DNA of 8,025 nt from Sphingobacteriaceae bacterium (lineage in GTDB: Bacteria; Bacteroidota; Bacteroidia; Sphingobacteriales; Sphingobacteriaceae): assembly GCA_025450155.1 (NCBI GenBank), contig JANWIB010000061.1, positions 1 to 8,025 of the forward strand, in the 5' to 3' direction. Shown here one piece after another: positions 1 to 5,553 of this stretch; positions within the stretch are counted from its first letter, which is position 1; the number at the start of each line of letters is the position of its first letter. The translations under genes and the position numbers were made by a program. The notes beneath the pieces were generated by a model that did not search any database, was not told the origin of the DNA, and worked only from the letters and a program-made list of their open reading frames with translations.

Positions 1-802
1 CAATGTTGAATGGATAAATTTTGTGCCTTTTATATTCAGTGTTTTGCTATCCTTATTGGCTTATCCCTTAATTTACGCTTTTGAAAGGATGTTTGGCATT
101 ACATCGGAAGTTACTTTGATGGAGGTCACCAACACCAACTCAAGATTGTTGCGAGATTTGTCATTTAAAGCTCCGGGTACATTCCAACATTCCTTGCAGG
201 TTGCAAACCTGGCCGAAGCTGCCATATTTAAAATAGGTGGAAATGCACTATTAGTGCGGGCTGGAGCCCTATACCATGACATCGGGAAGATGGAAAGTCC
301 TCAGTATTTTATTGAAAATCAAAATAAAGGGGCAAACCCGCATGATACCTTAGCATACGAAGAAAGTGCAAAAATCATTATCAGGCATGTAACGCGAGGC
401 GCAGAAATAGCCCGTAAAAATAATATTCCGGAGATGGTGGTAGACTTTATCAGAACCCATCATGGAACTACGCGATTGGATTATTTTTATCATTCTTTCC
501 TTAAAAATTTCCCTGAGAAAATTGTAGATGAAAATATTTTCAGATATCCGGGGCCTATACCTTTTTCAAAAGAAACAGGGGTTTTAATGCTCGCCGACTC
601 TGTAGAAGCGGCATCAAGAAGCTTAAAAGAACCTACCGCACAAAATATTAGTGAATTGGTAGATCGGATTATTAACTATAAGTTGGATCAGGGACAATTG
701 GAGAATTGTAATATCACGCTCAAAGACATAGAAACAATAAAAAGCATGTTTAAAAGCATGTTGATGGGTATATACCATGTACGAATAGAATACGCGATGT
801 AA
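1..802 (+). CDS. 7TM-HD family cyclic dinucleotide phosphodiesterase (PgpH-like), 3' part
   Basis: C-terminal part of a membrane-anchored HD phosphohydrolase, cut by the left edge. The frame is open from base 2 with no stop upstream, so the GTG at 23 is an internal codon, not the start. Numbering from that codon, residues 1-20 form the last transmembrane helix and the rest is the cytoplasmic HD domain. Expected metal ligands are visible: H56 (FQHS), H85-D86 in YHDIGK, H122, H146-H147 (THHGT) and D192 (LADSVEAA). This spacing matches PgpH of Listeria, which hydrolyses the second messenger c-di-AMP to pApA. By family, the missing part should carry an extracellular 7TMR-HDED domain and the other helices. 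The activity on c-di-AMP is inferred from the family. The stop at 800-802 is followed by the tRNA promoter, so this is the last gene of its unit. Confidence 0.93.
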   Translation, partial: NVEWINFVPFIFSVLLSLLAYPLIYAFERMFGITSEVTLMEVTNTNSRLLRDLSFKAPGTFQHSLQVANLAEAAIFKIGGNALLVRAGALYHDIGKMESPQYFIENQNKGANPHDTLAYEESAKIIIRHVTRGAEIARKNNIPEMVVDFIRTHHGTTRLDYFYHSFLKNFPEKIVDENIFRYPGPIPFSKETGVLMLADSVEAASRSLKEPTAQNISELVDRIINYKLDQGQLENCNITLKDIETIKSMFKSMLMGIYHVRIEYAM

Positions 803-817
803 AAAAGAAATTATTTT

Positions 818-846
818 TTGCGTACATAGCCGAATTACTATATTTG
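818..846 (+). promoter_or_regulatory. Bacteroidota-type promoter for the tRNA-Ser unit
   Basis: TTG at 818-820 is followed after 18 bases by TATATTTG at 839-846, a full match to the Bacteroidota -7 consensus TAnnTTTG with a -33 TTG. Transcription would start near 851-854, giving a leader of about 70 bases before the mature tRNA-Ser. The -33 element lies only 15 bases past the stop of the upstream phosphodiesterase gene. Confidence 0.7.
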
Positions 847-870
847 CAAGCCTCTAAATAAAGGGTAGAT

Positions 871-905
871 GCTTCAAAAGAGCTTTTTGGAGCTAATTAG
901 TTAGC
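871..905 (+). repeat. Two adjacent hairpins in the tRNA-Ser leader
   Basis: GCTTCAAAA (871-879) pairs with TTTTGGAGC (885-893) around the loop GAGCT: nine pairs including one G-U. It is followed, with a two-base overlap, by GCTAA (892-896) pairing with TTAGC (901-905) around TTAG. No T-tract follows, so neither is a standard terminator. They may guide 5' processing of the tRNA precursor, or be chance AT-rich structure. Confidence 0.35.
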
Positions 906-925
906 ACATATAAATAAAAAATAAA

Positions 926-1015
926 GGAGAGATGCCTGAGAGGCCGAAAGGAACAGTTTGCTAAACTGTCGTACTGGCAACGGTACCGAGGGTTCGAATC
1001 CCTCTCTCTCCGCCA
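926..1015 (+). tRNA. tRNA-Ser(GCT)
   Basis: A complete type-II tRNA can be folded by eye. The acceptor stem GGAGAGA (926-932) pairs with TCTCTCC (1005-1011). The anticodon stem ACAGT/ACTGT (953-957, 965-969) encloses loop TTGCTAA with anticodon GCT at 960-962. A long variable arm, typical of serine tRNAs, lies between 970 and 987. The T stem GAGGG/CCCTC (988-992, 1000-1004) encloses TTCGAAT. The discriminator is G at 1012, and CCA is encoded at 1013-1015. It reads AGC/AGU serine codons. Confidence 0.97.
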
Positions 1016-1029
1016 AAATTTCCTTAAAG

Positions 1030-1061
1030 TTTGGAATTGCTGCAAAGAAGCGTTATTTTTG
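1030..1061 (+). promoter_or_regulatory. Promoter for tRNA-Pro
   Basis: TTTG at 1030-1033 and TATTTTTG at 1054-1061, separated by 20 bases, match the Bacteroidota -33/-7 elements well. Transcription would start about 5-7 bases downstream, only a few bases before the tRNA-Pro 5' end at 1073. tRNA-Pro can therefore be transcribed separately from tRNA-Ser as well as by read-through. Confidence 0.65.
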
Positions 1062-1065
1062 CAGC
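1039..1065. repeat. 8-bp inverted repeat spanning the tRNA-Pro -7 element
   Basis: GCTGCAAA (1039-1046) and TTTGCAGC (1058-1065) are perfect inverted arms around 11 bases. The right arm overlaps the last four bases of the -7 element. As DNA it could bind a regulator; as RNA read through from tRNA-Ser it could form a hairpin. There is no T-tract for termination. Confidence 0.4.
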
Positions 1066-1072
1066 CCTAGTT

Positions 1073-1146
1073 CGGGGTGTAGCGTAGCCCGGTATCGCGC
1101 CTGCTTTGGGAGCAGGAGGTCGTAGGTTCGAATCCTGCCACCCCGA
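1073..1146 (+). tRNA. tRNA-Pro(TGG)
   Basis: A 74-base cloverleaf is visible. The acceptor stem CGGGGTG (1073-1079) pairs with CACCCCG (1139-1145). The anticodon stem CCTGC/GCAGG (1100-1104, 1112-1116) encloses TTTGGGA with anticodon TGG at 1107-1109. The T arm is GTAGG-TTCGAAT-CCTGC. The discriminator is A at 1146. CCA is not encoded (the next bases are CTT), so the 3' end must be added by the CCA-adding enzyme, unlike the neighbouring tRNA-Ser. It decodes CCN proline codons. Confidence 0.97.
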
Positions 1147-1150
1147 CTTT

Positions 1151-1182
1151 AAAGGACAAAATACCTATTTTGTCCTTTTTTT
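1151..1182 (+). terminator. Intrinsic terminator of the tRNA unit
   Basis: AAAGGACAAAAT (1151-1162) pairs perfectly over 12 bases with ATTTTGTCCTTT (1167-1178) around loop ACCT. The T run spans 1176-1182. It begins five bases after tRNA-Pro. On the minus strand the hairpin is not followed by Ts, so it is expected to work only for the tRNAs. Confidence 0.9.
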
Positions 1183-1208
1183 ATTTTTGCCCAACACATT
1201 TTTTTGAG

Positions 1209-1228
1209 ATATATCGAACCAGATATAT
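1209..1228. repeat. AT-rich inverted repeat downstream of the porin gene
   Basis: ATATATC (1209-1215) and GATATAT (1222-1228) are seven-base inverted arms around GAACCA, located 12 bases past the porin stop codon. It could be a weak 3'-end hairpin for the minus-strand operon, but in that direction it is followed by A residues rather than Ts. It is not called a terminator. Confidence 0.3.
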
Positions 1229-1240
1229 TCCATCCGGTTT

Positions 1241-2467
1241 CTAAAAATACGTCGAAAACCCAAACTGAAAACCTGCTAACCTCGATGGAGGGTTTCCTAA
1301 TAAATCCTTCTGCCAGTTATAACGGTAATTAAATCGAATAACCGTTTGGGGAGTCGGCCTCCAACTAATAGCAGGAACAATAGCATAAACATGATCGCTG
1401 ATATTACCCCCTGTTGATCTAAACGTTCCTTTATTCCAATCCACATATTCTAAGCGGAGTGCGGCATTTAAAGTAGCTTTTTCAAAGCCGAACATGGACC
1501 TTTTTAAAACAGGTTGCACAATATCTATAAAACCCCCTTGCTGTTTCCTCCCAAATTGCTCCGTGTATGTTTCGGGTACATTAACAGTTACCCATGCCCA
1601 TTCCCCGCTTATATAAGTATTCAACTTGGGTAGATTCGTATTAAAATCAATCGCGAATACATTTACCCTTCTTTTCTTATCCAGTGTCAATCCATCTTCT
1701 TCAAACTTATTATAAACACCACCCATATAAGAAAACCCTATTTCTCCAATTTTGCTGTTTCTCAAAGCTACTTTTCCTGTTAACAGCGGACTGCCATTAA
1801 AACTTTCCTCAAACCGGTCTTTGTTGTCTTTCGTAGCAGGTAAAGAAGTGTGGTTTTCGGTGTTTTCTATTATTTTATTATCAAAGCCATTGGTAAGATA
1901 TACTTCATATGCATAGGCCCAATTGTTGGTATATTTCTTGCCGTATACACCGAAACCAACATTGCTCCAGGTAGCGGGTAATAGTTGCGTAGCAGAAATA
2001 GGCCTGTCCACAAACTCCCACTTCGGCCCGTCATGATTTTGATTGAATGCTCCAATAGGGTTCATTACTATGCCCCCTCGTAAGTTTAACAAAGGCGCAA
2101 ACTCAAAATCTACAGATGCGAACTCAATATTGATTTCTTTTGTACCATCTTCAAACTCTATTTCTGATAGAAATTTAATGCGTTTGGAAATAGATGAGGA
2201 AACAAAGAGTGTAAGCCTGCGCATTTGAAATTGATGTCCTTCTGTTACGCCATTTTCTCCCAAATATTGATGATTAGCTTCTACATAACCACCTAAAGCA
2301 ACAGGTAATTTACCTAAGTGCAAAAACGGACGGTCATATACAGCATCCATGTTCAGCTTTAAGCTGTCGGTATTTTTAGGAGCTTGCCTTAATAGTTCAG
2401 GGTCTATCTGTGCTTTAACATGACTAACCAGAAAAATAAAAATGATCAATAAGTTAAGGAATCTCAT
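1241..2467 (-). CDS. Outer-membrane porin, phosphate-selective porin O/P type
   Basis: A 408-residue outer-membrane beta-barrel protein. Residues 1-19 form a Sec signal peptide ending VKAQ. Alternating hydrophobic/polar strands run from about residue 55 to the end, and the chain finishes in aromatic TYF, the usual barrel C-terminus for Bam recognition. The segment around residues 155-200 (NPIGAFNQNHDGPKW, then DRPISATQLLPATWSNVG) resembles the OprO/OprP-like porins common in Bacteroidota. These are passive channels for small, often anionic, solutes. Phosphate specificity is a family label, not shown here. Its ATG overlaps the stop of the Rieske gene by four bases (ATGA, 2464-2467), implying translational coupling. 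It is the last gene of the operon. The position suggests it supplies or exports the substrate of the redox proteins. Confidence 0.85.
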   Translation of the reverse strand: MRFLNLLIIFIFLVSHVKAQIDPELLRQAPKNTDSLKLNMDAVYDRPFLHLGKLPVALGGYVEANHQYLGENGVTEGHQFQMRRLTLFVSSSISKRIKFLSEIEFEDGTKEINIEFASVDFEFAPLLNLRGGIVMNPIGAFNQNHDGPKWEFVDRPISATQLLPATWSNVGFGVYGKKYTNNWAYAYEVYLTNGFDNKIIENTENHTSLPATKDNKDRFEESFNGSPLLTGKVALRNSKIGEIGFSYMGGVYNKFEEDGLTLDKKRRVNVFAIDFNTNLPKLNTYISGEWAWVTVNVPETYTEQFGRKQQGGFIDIVQPVLKRSMFGFEKATLNAALRLEYVDWNKGTFRSTGGNISDHVYAIVPAISWRPTPQTVIRFNYRYNWQKDLLGNPPSRLAGFQFGFSTYF

Positions 2468-2913
2468 GCTTGTTTCCGTAGGTCAATAAATAATTCATCG
2501 TTGTTTACTGCCACCGGAAATGCTCGCAAATTACTGTCAGCAGGTCCATTAATCACCTGACCTTTATTATTAAACTCGCTTCCATGTGCCGGGCAATGCA
2601 GTACATCTCCCAAAGCTTGTAACTCTGCTCCCTGGTGGGTGCATTTCATCCATAGCGCTGTATATTCAGTATCATTATAGCGGTAAACACAGATAGGGTA
2701 TTTCAAGGCATCATTACGAACAATAATAAAGGAACTATAGGCTATGCTTCCTTTTTGCTTAATCTTAAACTCAGCCTTATTTAACGTTATCCCGTCTTTG
2801 CCTAACTTACCGCCTGTATACCGAATCGATGTGCAACTACTTGCCAACGATGAAAGTACAGTAACCGATAAGCAGGCCGTGCAACTATTTTTAATAAAAT
2901 CTCTTCTATTCAT
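2464..2913 (-). CDS. Rieske [2Fe-2S] protein, Tat-type signal with lipobox
   Basis: A 149-residue electron-transfer protein. The N-terminus has a twin-arginine motif (NRRDFIK, residues 2-8), a hydrophobic stretch, and LASSC with C27 as a possible lipidation site. It is therefore probably exported folded with its cluster and anchored as a lipoprotein. Cluster ligands are C91 and H93 in CTHQGAEL and C107 and H110 in CPAHGSEF. The two extra cysteines that form a disulfide in bc1-type Rieske proteins are absent (alanines at 96 and 109), pointing to a lower-potential ferredoxin-like Rieske centre. GPADSNLRAFPV near residues 123-134 is the usual third loop. It starts nine bases after the stop of the di-heme gene and overlaps the porin gene. 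No oxygenase catalytic domain is present, so it is an electron carrier. Its partner is inferred to be the adjacent di-heme protein. Confidence 0.9.
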   Translation of the reverse strand: MNRRDFIKNSCTACLSVTVLSSLASSCTSIRYTGGKLGKDGITLNKAEFKIKQKGSIAYSSFIIVRNDALKYPICVYRYNDTEYTALWMKCTHQGAELQALGDVLHCPAHGSEFNNKGQVINGPADSNLRAFPVAVNNDELFIDLRKQA

Positions 2914-2922
2914 TGTAATAGA

Positions 2923-4146
2923 TTATAGGGATTCGAGGAATTTGATGATTTTACCTTTATCAGTAGGCGACAATTGCTGGAACGCGGTTTTGCTTGATTG
3001 TGCCTCACCGCCATGTAATAAAATGGCTTCTTCAATACTTTTTGCCCTGCCGTCATGCAATAAAAAATAGTGTCCACCTTGCGAGTTTTTAGAGAGGCCC
3101 AATCCCCATAAAGGCGGGGTACGCCATTCTGAAGTGAGCGCTGATCCTTCTGTATAACCATCATCCAATGCCGGCCCCATATCGTGCAAAAGAAAATCAC
3201 TATAAGGAAAGAATGTTTTATTGGCTAATGCAGCAATAGGAAAGTCGCCAGTCTGTAATTGTGGTATATGGCATTTGGCACAGTTAATCGTTATAAAAAT
3301 GTGCTTTCCAGCCTGTACTTCAGGATTACTTTGATCCCGCTGAATAGGGGCTTTCAATGTTTGTAAATAAAATACCACATCCAATACGGTTTGATTAGCA
3401 ACTTCCGGATCAACTTCTTGTCCATCGTAGGTATTAAAATACTCATACGATGAGCTGATGCCCATATCCTGGTTATAAGCATTGGCCGTTTGCTGCAACA
3501 GATCATATACAGCCGCTTTCTTTCCAAAACGTCCAATATATTTTCCATTTTTAATGATAGTTCCCGGACGTATCAAACAATAGGGCGGAACAGAAATCCA
3601 ATTTATTCTGCCTGAAATGCCATCGCCATTGGCATCATTTTCATCCGCTAATGCAAATAAGATAGCATCCGGTACAGCTTCCAGAAATCCTAATCCGGTA
3701 TTAGCTGGTGGTGTAAAATTGGAGAAAGTGGCCCCAACGGGTATTTGTTCGGGTTGAAAACCTGGAATAGCCCTATTTTGTAACTGAGGGCCTCCAAAAT
3801 GCAGGAAAGTGTTCCCTGCATTTGCATCATTCTGACCAAATCGTGTTAAGGTGGTAAATGGATGTCCTTTACCATCTCCGGCATGGCAGGTTCCGCAAGA
3901 ATTAGCTACAAATAATGGCCCTAATCCGGTTTCTTGGGTAAATATATCATCATTAAATGCCACATCGCCACGCAAAAACTTTATTTTTTGTTCACCTGAT
4001 AATCCATCAACTGGCCCATCTAATATCTGGTCATCAGCGGGCGGATCTGGGACTAATTCTTTACATGCTACAATAGTTCCAATAATCAAACTACCTATTA
4101 GAAGACTTTTGTATTTGGCATATACACGAAATGATTTTAGATTCAT
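2923..4146 (-). CDS. Di-heme oxidoreductase lipoprotein (DUF1111/DHOR, cytochrome c peroxidase-like)
   Basis: A 407-residue periplasmic di-heme protein. A lipoprotein signal ends at IVAC with C28 as the lipidated residue. Two c-type heme motifs are present: CGTCH (84-88) and CAKCH (289-293). The C-terminal stretch with WRTPPLWGLG (341-350), HYFLLHDGRAKS (359-370) and EAILLHGGEA (373-382) is typical of the DHOR family. These proteins are related to MauG and cytochrome c peroxidases and are often annotated 'thiol oxidoreductase', a name without good support. A calcium-binding-like run lies at about 168-180 (DENDANGDGISGR). It is the first gene of the operon, with a near-leaderless promoter 18 bases upstream. 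In other Bacteroidota such genes often sit with imelysin and iron-uptake genes; none is visible here. The reaction is unknown; peroxidase or oxidase activity is the best guess. Confidence 0.9.
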   Translation of the reverse strand: MNLKSFRVYAKYKSLLIGSLIIGTIVACKELVPDPPADDQILDGPVDGLSGEQKIKFLRGDVAFNDDIFTQETGLGPLFVANSCGTCHAGDGKGHPFTTLTRFGQNDANAGNTFLHFGGPQLQNRAIPGFQPEQIPVGATFSNFTPPANTGLGFLEAVPDAILFALADENDANGDGISGRINWISVPPYCLIRPGTIIKNGKYIGRFGKKAAVYDLLQQTANAYNQDMGISSSYEYFNTYDGQEVDPEVANQTVLDVVFYLQTLKAPIQRDQSNPEVQAGKHIFITINCAKCHIPQLQTGDFPIAALANKTFFPYSDFLLHDMGPALDDGYTEGSALTSEWRTPPLWGLGLSKNSQGGHYFLLHDGRAKSIEEAILLHGGEAQSSKTAFQQLSPTDKGKIIKFLESL

Positions 4147-4163
4147 CTAAAAATATTTTAATA

Positions 4164-4171
4164 CAAATCTA
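4164..4171 (-). promoter_or_regulatory. -7 element of the di-heme/Rieske/porin operon
   Basis: On the minus strand this reads TAGATTTG, a full match to TAnnTTTG. It lies 17 bases before the ATG at 4146, so the leader would be only about 10-13 bases. No TTG is found at the -33 position; a palindrome (4185-4198) occupies that place, which suggests an activator-dependent promoter. Confidence 0.6.
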
Positions 4172-4184
4172 AAATAATTATTGT

Positions 4185-4198
4185 ACTATTTGAATAGT
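4185..4198. promoter_or_regulatory. Candidate operator ACTATT-TG-AATAGT
   Basis: A perfect six-base inverted repeat with a two-base centre, 13 bases upstream of the minus-strand -7 element, i.e. overlapping the -33 region of the redox operon. The size fits a dimeric helix-turn-helix regulator. No specific regulator family is recognised. Confidence 0.4.
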
Positions 4199-4264
4199 TA
4201 AGAGATTTTTTCTTAAGGACCTATGATTTTATACTCTATTTCCAATTCAAAGCAATTCGTTCTA

Positions 4265-4276
4265 TGATAATTATCA
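4265..4276. promoter_or_regulatory. Perfect palindrome TGATAATTATCA in the divergent region
   Basis: A 12-base perfect palindrome about 46 bases upstream of the plus-strand -7 element and 93 bases upstream of the minus-strand one. It contains the half-site GATAAT found in Fur boxes, but the two halves overlap so that the central spacing differs from a Fur box. It could serve either divergent operon, or be chance in AT-rich DNA. Confidence 0.3.
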
Positions 4277-4298
4277 ACCCTGAGTTTGATGATAGTCA

Positions 4299-4306
4299 GC
4301 TATAGC
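4299..4306. promoter_or_regulatory. Short palindrome GCTATAGC in the -33 region
   Basis: An eight-base perfect palindrome ending 15 bases before the plus-strand -7 element at 4322, where a TTG would be expected but is missing. It shares CTAT/ATAG halves with the palindrome at 4185-4198. It is short, so chance occurrence is quite possible. Confidence 0.25.
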
Positions 4307-4321
4307 GAAGATGAGTCCAGA

Positions 4322-4329
4322 TAACTTTG
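4322..4329 (+). promoter_or_regulatory. -7 element of the DUF892/hydrolase/PRTase operon
   Basis: TAACTTTG matches TAnnTTTG in full. The ATG at 4352 follows 22 bases later through an A-rich leader without a Shine-Dalgarno sequence, as is usual for this phylum. No TTG lies 17-23 bases upstream. Confidence 0.6.
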
Positions 4330-4351
4330 CAAAAACAAAAACAAATTATTT

Positions 4352-4870
4352 ATGGAAAATACCGAAGTTATTACGACCCTTCATAATCTGTTGGATTATG
4401 ATGCATGCAAGTTTACCAGTGCAGAAATACAGTTGAGAAACAGCTTGCCCGAATGGATCAATAAAGCCCAATCTCAGCAACTAAAAGCCGTACTACAACG
4501 ATACCTTGATTTTGTACAACAACATGTACAAAAGATGGAAAGCTTTTTTGAGGAAGAAAAAATCAGCTCGATTAGTCTTAGTAATCGCGTGATGAAGGCA
4601 TTAATTGAAGAAGCGGACGAAAGGTTGTCGAATTGTACGCCTGCAGAAGTAAAAGATGCCTGTTTACTAGCCTGCATACAGGATATCAATCATTTTAAAA
4701 TAAGCACTTATGGTACTGCAGCTGCATTTGCCAATGCATTGAGTATGGAAAAGGCGGCAGCTATTTTTCATGAGGCGGAAATCAATGAGAAACACATTGA
4801 CGATCGCTTGTCGCAGTTGGCCGAACACGAAATAAACAGCAAAGCCAAAGAACCCATTATACTACCCTGA
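4352..4870 (+). CDS. Ferritin-like DUF892 (YciE/YciF-type) protein
   Basis: A 172-residue all-helical protein of the DUF892 group in the ferritin-like superfamily, which is stress-associated and of unknown biochemical role. The four family helices are recognisable: residues 5-40 (with AEIQL, 24-28), 41-68 (QQHVQKMESFF, 56-66), 76-93 (RVMKALIEEADE) and 98-131 (KDACLLACIQDINHFKISTYGTAAAF). A fifth, acidic helix spans about 133-162. In most relatives helix 4 carries EHYE, whose glutamates are candidate metal ligands. Here the same place reads NHFK (113-116), so the metal site may be lost or altered. Length is normal for the family. The stop is followed after two bases by the hydrolase ATG. Transcription is probably from the -7 element at 4322-4329. 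The function may be structural or protective rather than ferroxidase; this is inference. Confidence 0.85.
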   Translation: MENTEVITTLHNLLDYDACKFTSAEIQLRNSLPEWINKAQSQQLKAVLQRYLDFVQQHVQKMESFFEEEKISSISLSNRVMKALIEEADERLSNCTPAEVKDACLLACIQDINHFKISTYGTAAAFANALSMEKAAAIFHEAEINEKHIDDRLSQLAEHEINSKAKEPIILP

Positions 4871-4872
4871 AC

Positions 4873-5523
4873 ATGAATACGAGGTTTTATGAAGAAGTGA
4901 ATATACCGATTGACAAAGTAGTATTGAAGGGCGAATTGTGTATTCCTTTGAATGCGAACGTTATCATTGTTTTTTCTCATGGAAGTGGTAGTAGCAGGTT
5001 TAGTAAACGCAACCAAATGGTGGCAAAATACCTGAATGAAAGGAATATTGGAACCTTGTTGTTTGATCTGCTTACTGAACAAGAAGATCAGGAATATCCA
5101 AACCGGTTTAATATTGATTTGCTTACTCAAAGATTAACTGATGCGACTAGGTGGCTGGAAAGGCTTCCGGCTGCAAAAAATTGTCGCATCGGTTATTTTG
5201 GTGCCAGTACCGGCGCCGCATCTGCCTTGAGAACTGCTGCAATTTTGCCACAGGTAAGTGCGGTCGTATCAAGAGGTGGCCGCCCTGACATGGCAATAGA
5301 TGTTTTGCATCATGTGGAGGCCCCAACATTGCTAATTGTAGGAAGTCTTGATACGAATGTGTTGGAATTAAACAAGCAGGCATTTAAAACATTATGCGGC
5401 ATTAAGGAATTGGTAATAGTGGAAGGAGCCTCTCATTTATTTGAAGAACCGGGTACGATGGAAAAGGTAGAAAAGTTGGCCTTTGAATGGTTCGAAAAAT
5501 ATTTAAACCTTGTTCTGCATTGA
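4873..5523 (+). CDS. Alpha/beta hydrolase, dienelactone hydrolase-like
   Basis: A 216-residue cytoplasmic serine hydrolase. HGSGSSR at 36-42 forms the oxyanion-hole region after strand 3. The nucleophile is S112 in GASTG (110-114). The acid is probably D160 (VGSLD) and the base H188 (GASHLFEEPG). VSRGGRPD at 132-139 is a hallmark of the subgroup found beside, or fused to, phosphoribosyltransferases; Mycobacterium Rv0571c is a known PRTase-hydrolase fusion. No signal peptide is present. The gene starts two bases after the DUF892 stop and ends 30 bases before the PRTase start, so the three are probably one transcript. The natural substrate is unknown; an ester or lactone is likely from the fold. 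Despite the name, there is no sign of chloroaromatic degradation genes here. Confidence 0.9.
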   Translation: MNTRFYEEVNIPIDKVVLKGELCIPLNANVIIVFSHGSGSSRFSKRNQMVAKYLNERNIGTLLFDLLTEQEDQEYPNRFNIDLLTQRLTDATRWLERLPAAKNCRIGYFGASTGAASALRTAAILPQVSAVVSRGGRPDMAIDVLHHVEAPTLLIVGSLDTNVLELNKQAFKTLCGIKELVIVEGASHLFEEPGTMEKVEKLAFEWFEKYLNLVLH

Positions 5524-5553
5524 AGTAATGGCAAGGGCGATAAAACCTGTTGT

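Noticed and set aside
23..25. GTG at 23 as the start of the HD-domain gene
   Set aside because: The frame is open to base 2 and position 23 lies in the middle of the last transmembrane helix, so the gene continues beyond the left edge.
801..819. A6/T6 hairpin after the phosphodiesterase stop as a terminator
   Set aside because: Only A-T pairs, with no GC in the stem, and the T run doubles as the -33 region of the tRNA promoter.
2744..3200. Open frames of about 100 codons overlapping the Rieske and di-heme genes on either strand
   Set aside because: They lie wholly within or antisense to genes with clear motifs, show low-complexity or unnatural composition and no recognisable domain.
4265..4276. 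Fur box
   Set aside because: GATAAT half-sites are present, but they overlap in the 12-base palindrome; the spacing does not fit the 19-base or 7-1-7 Fur pattern. Kept only as an unassigned palindrome.
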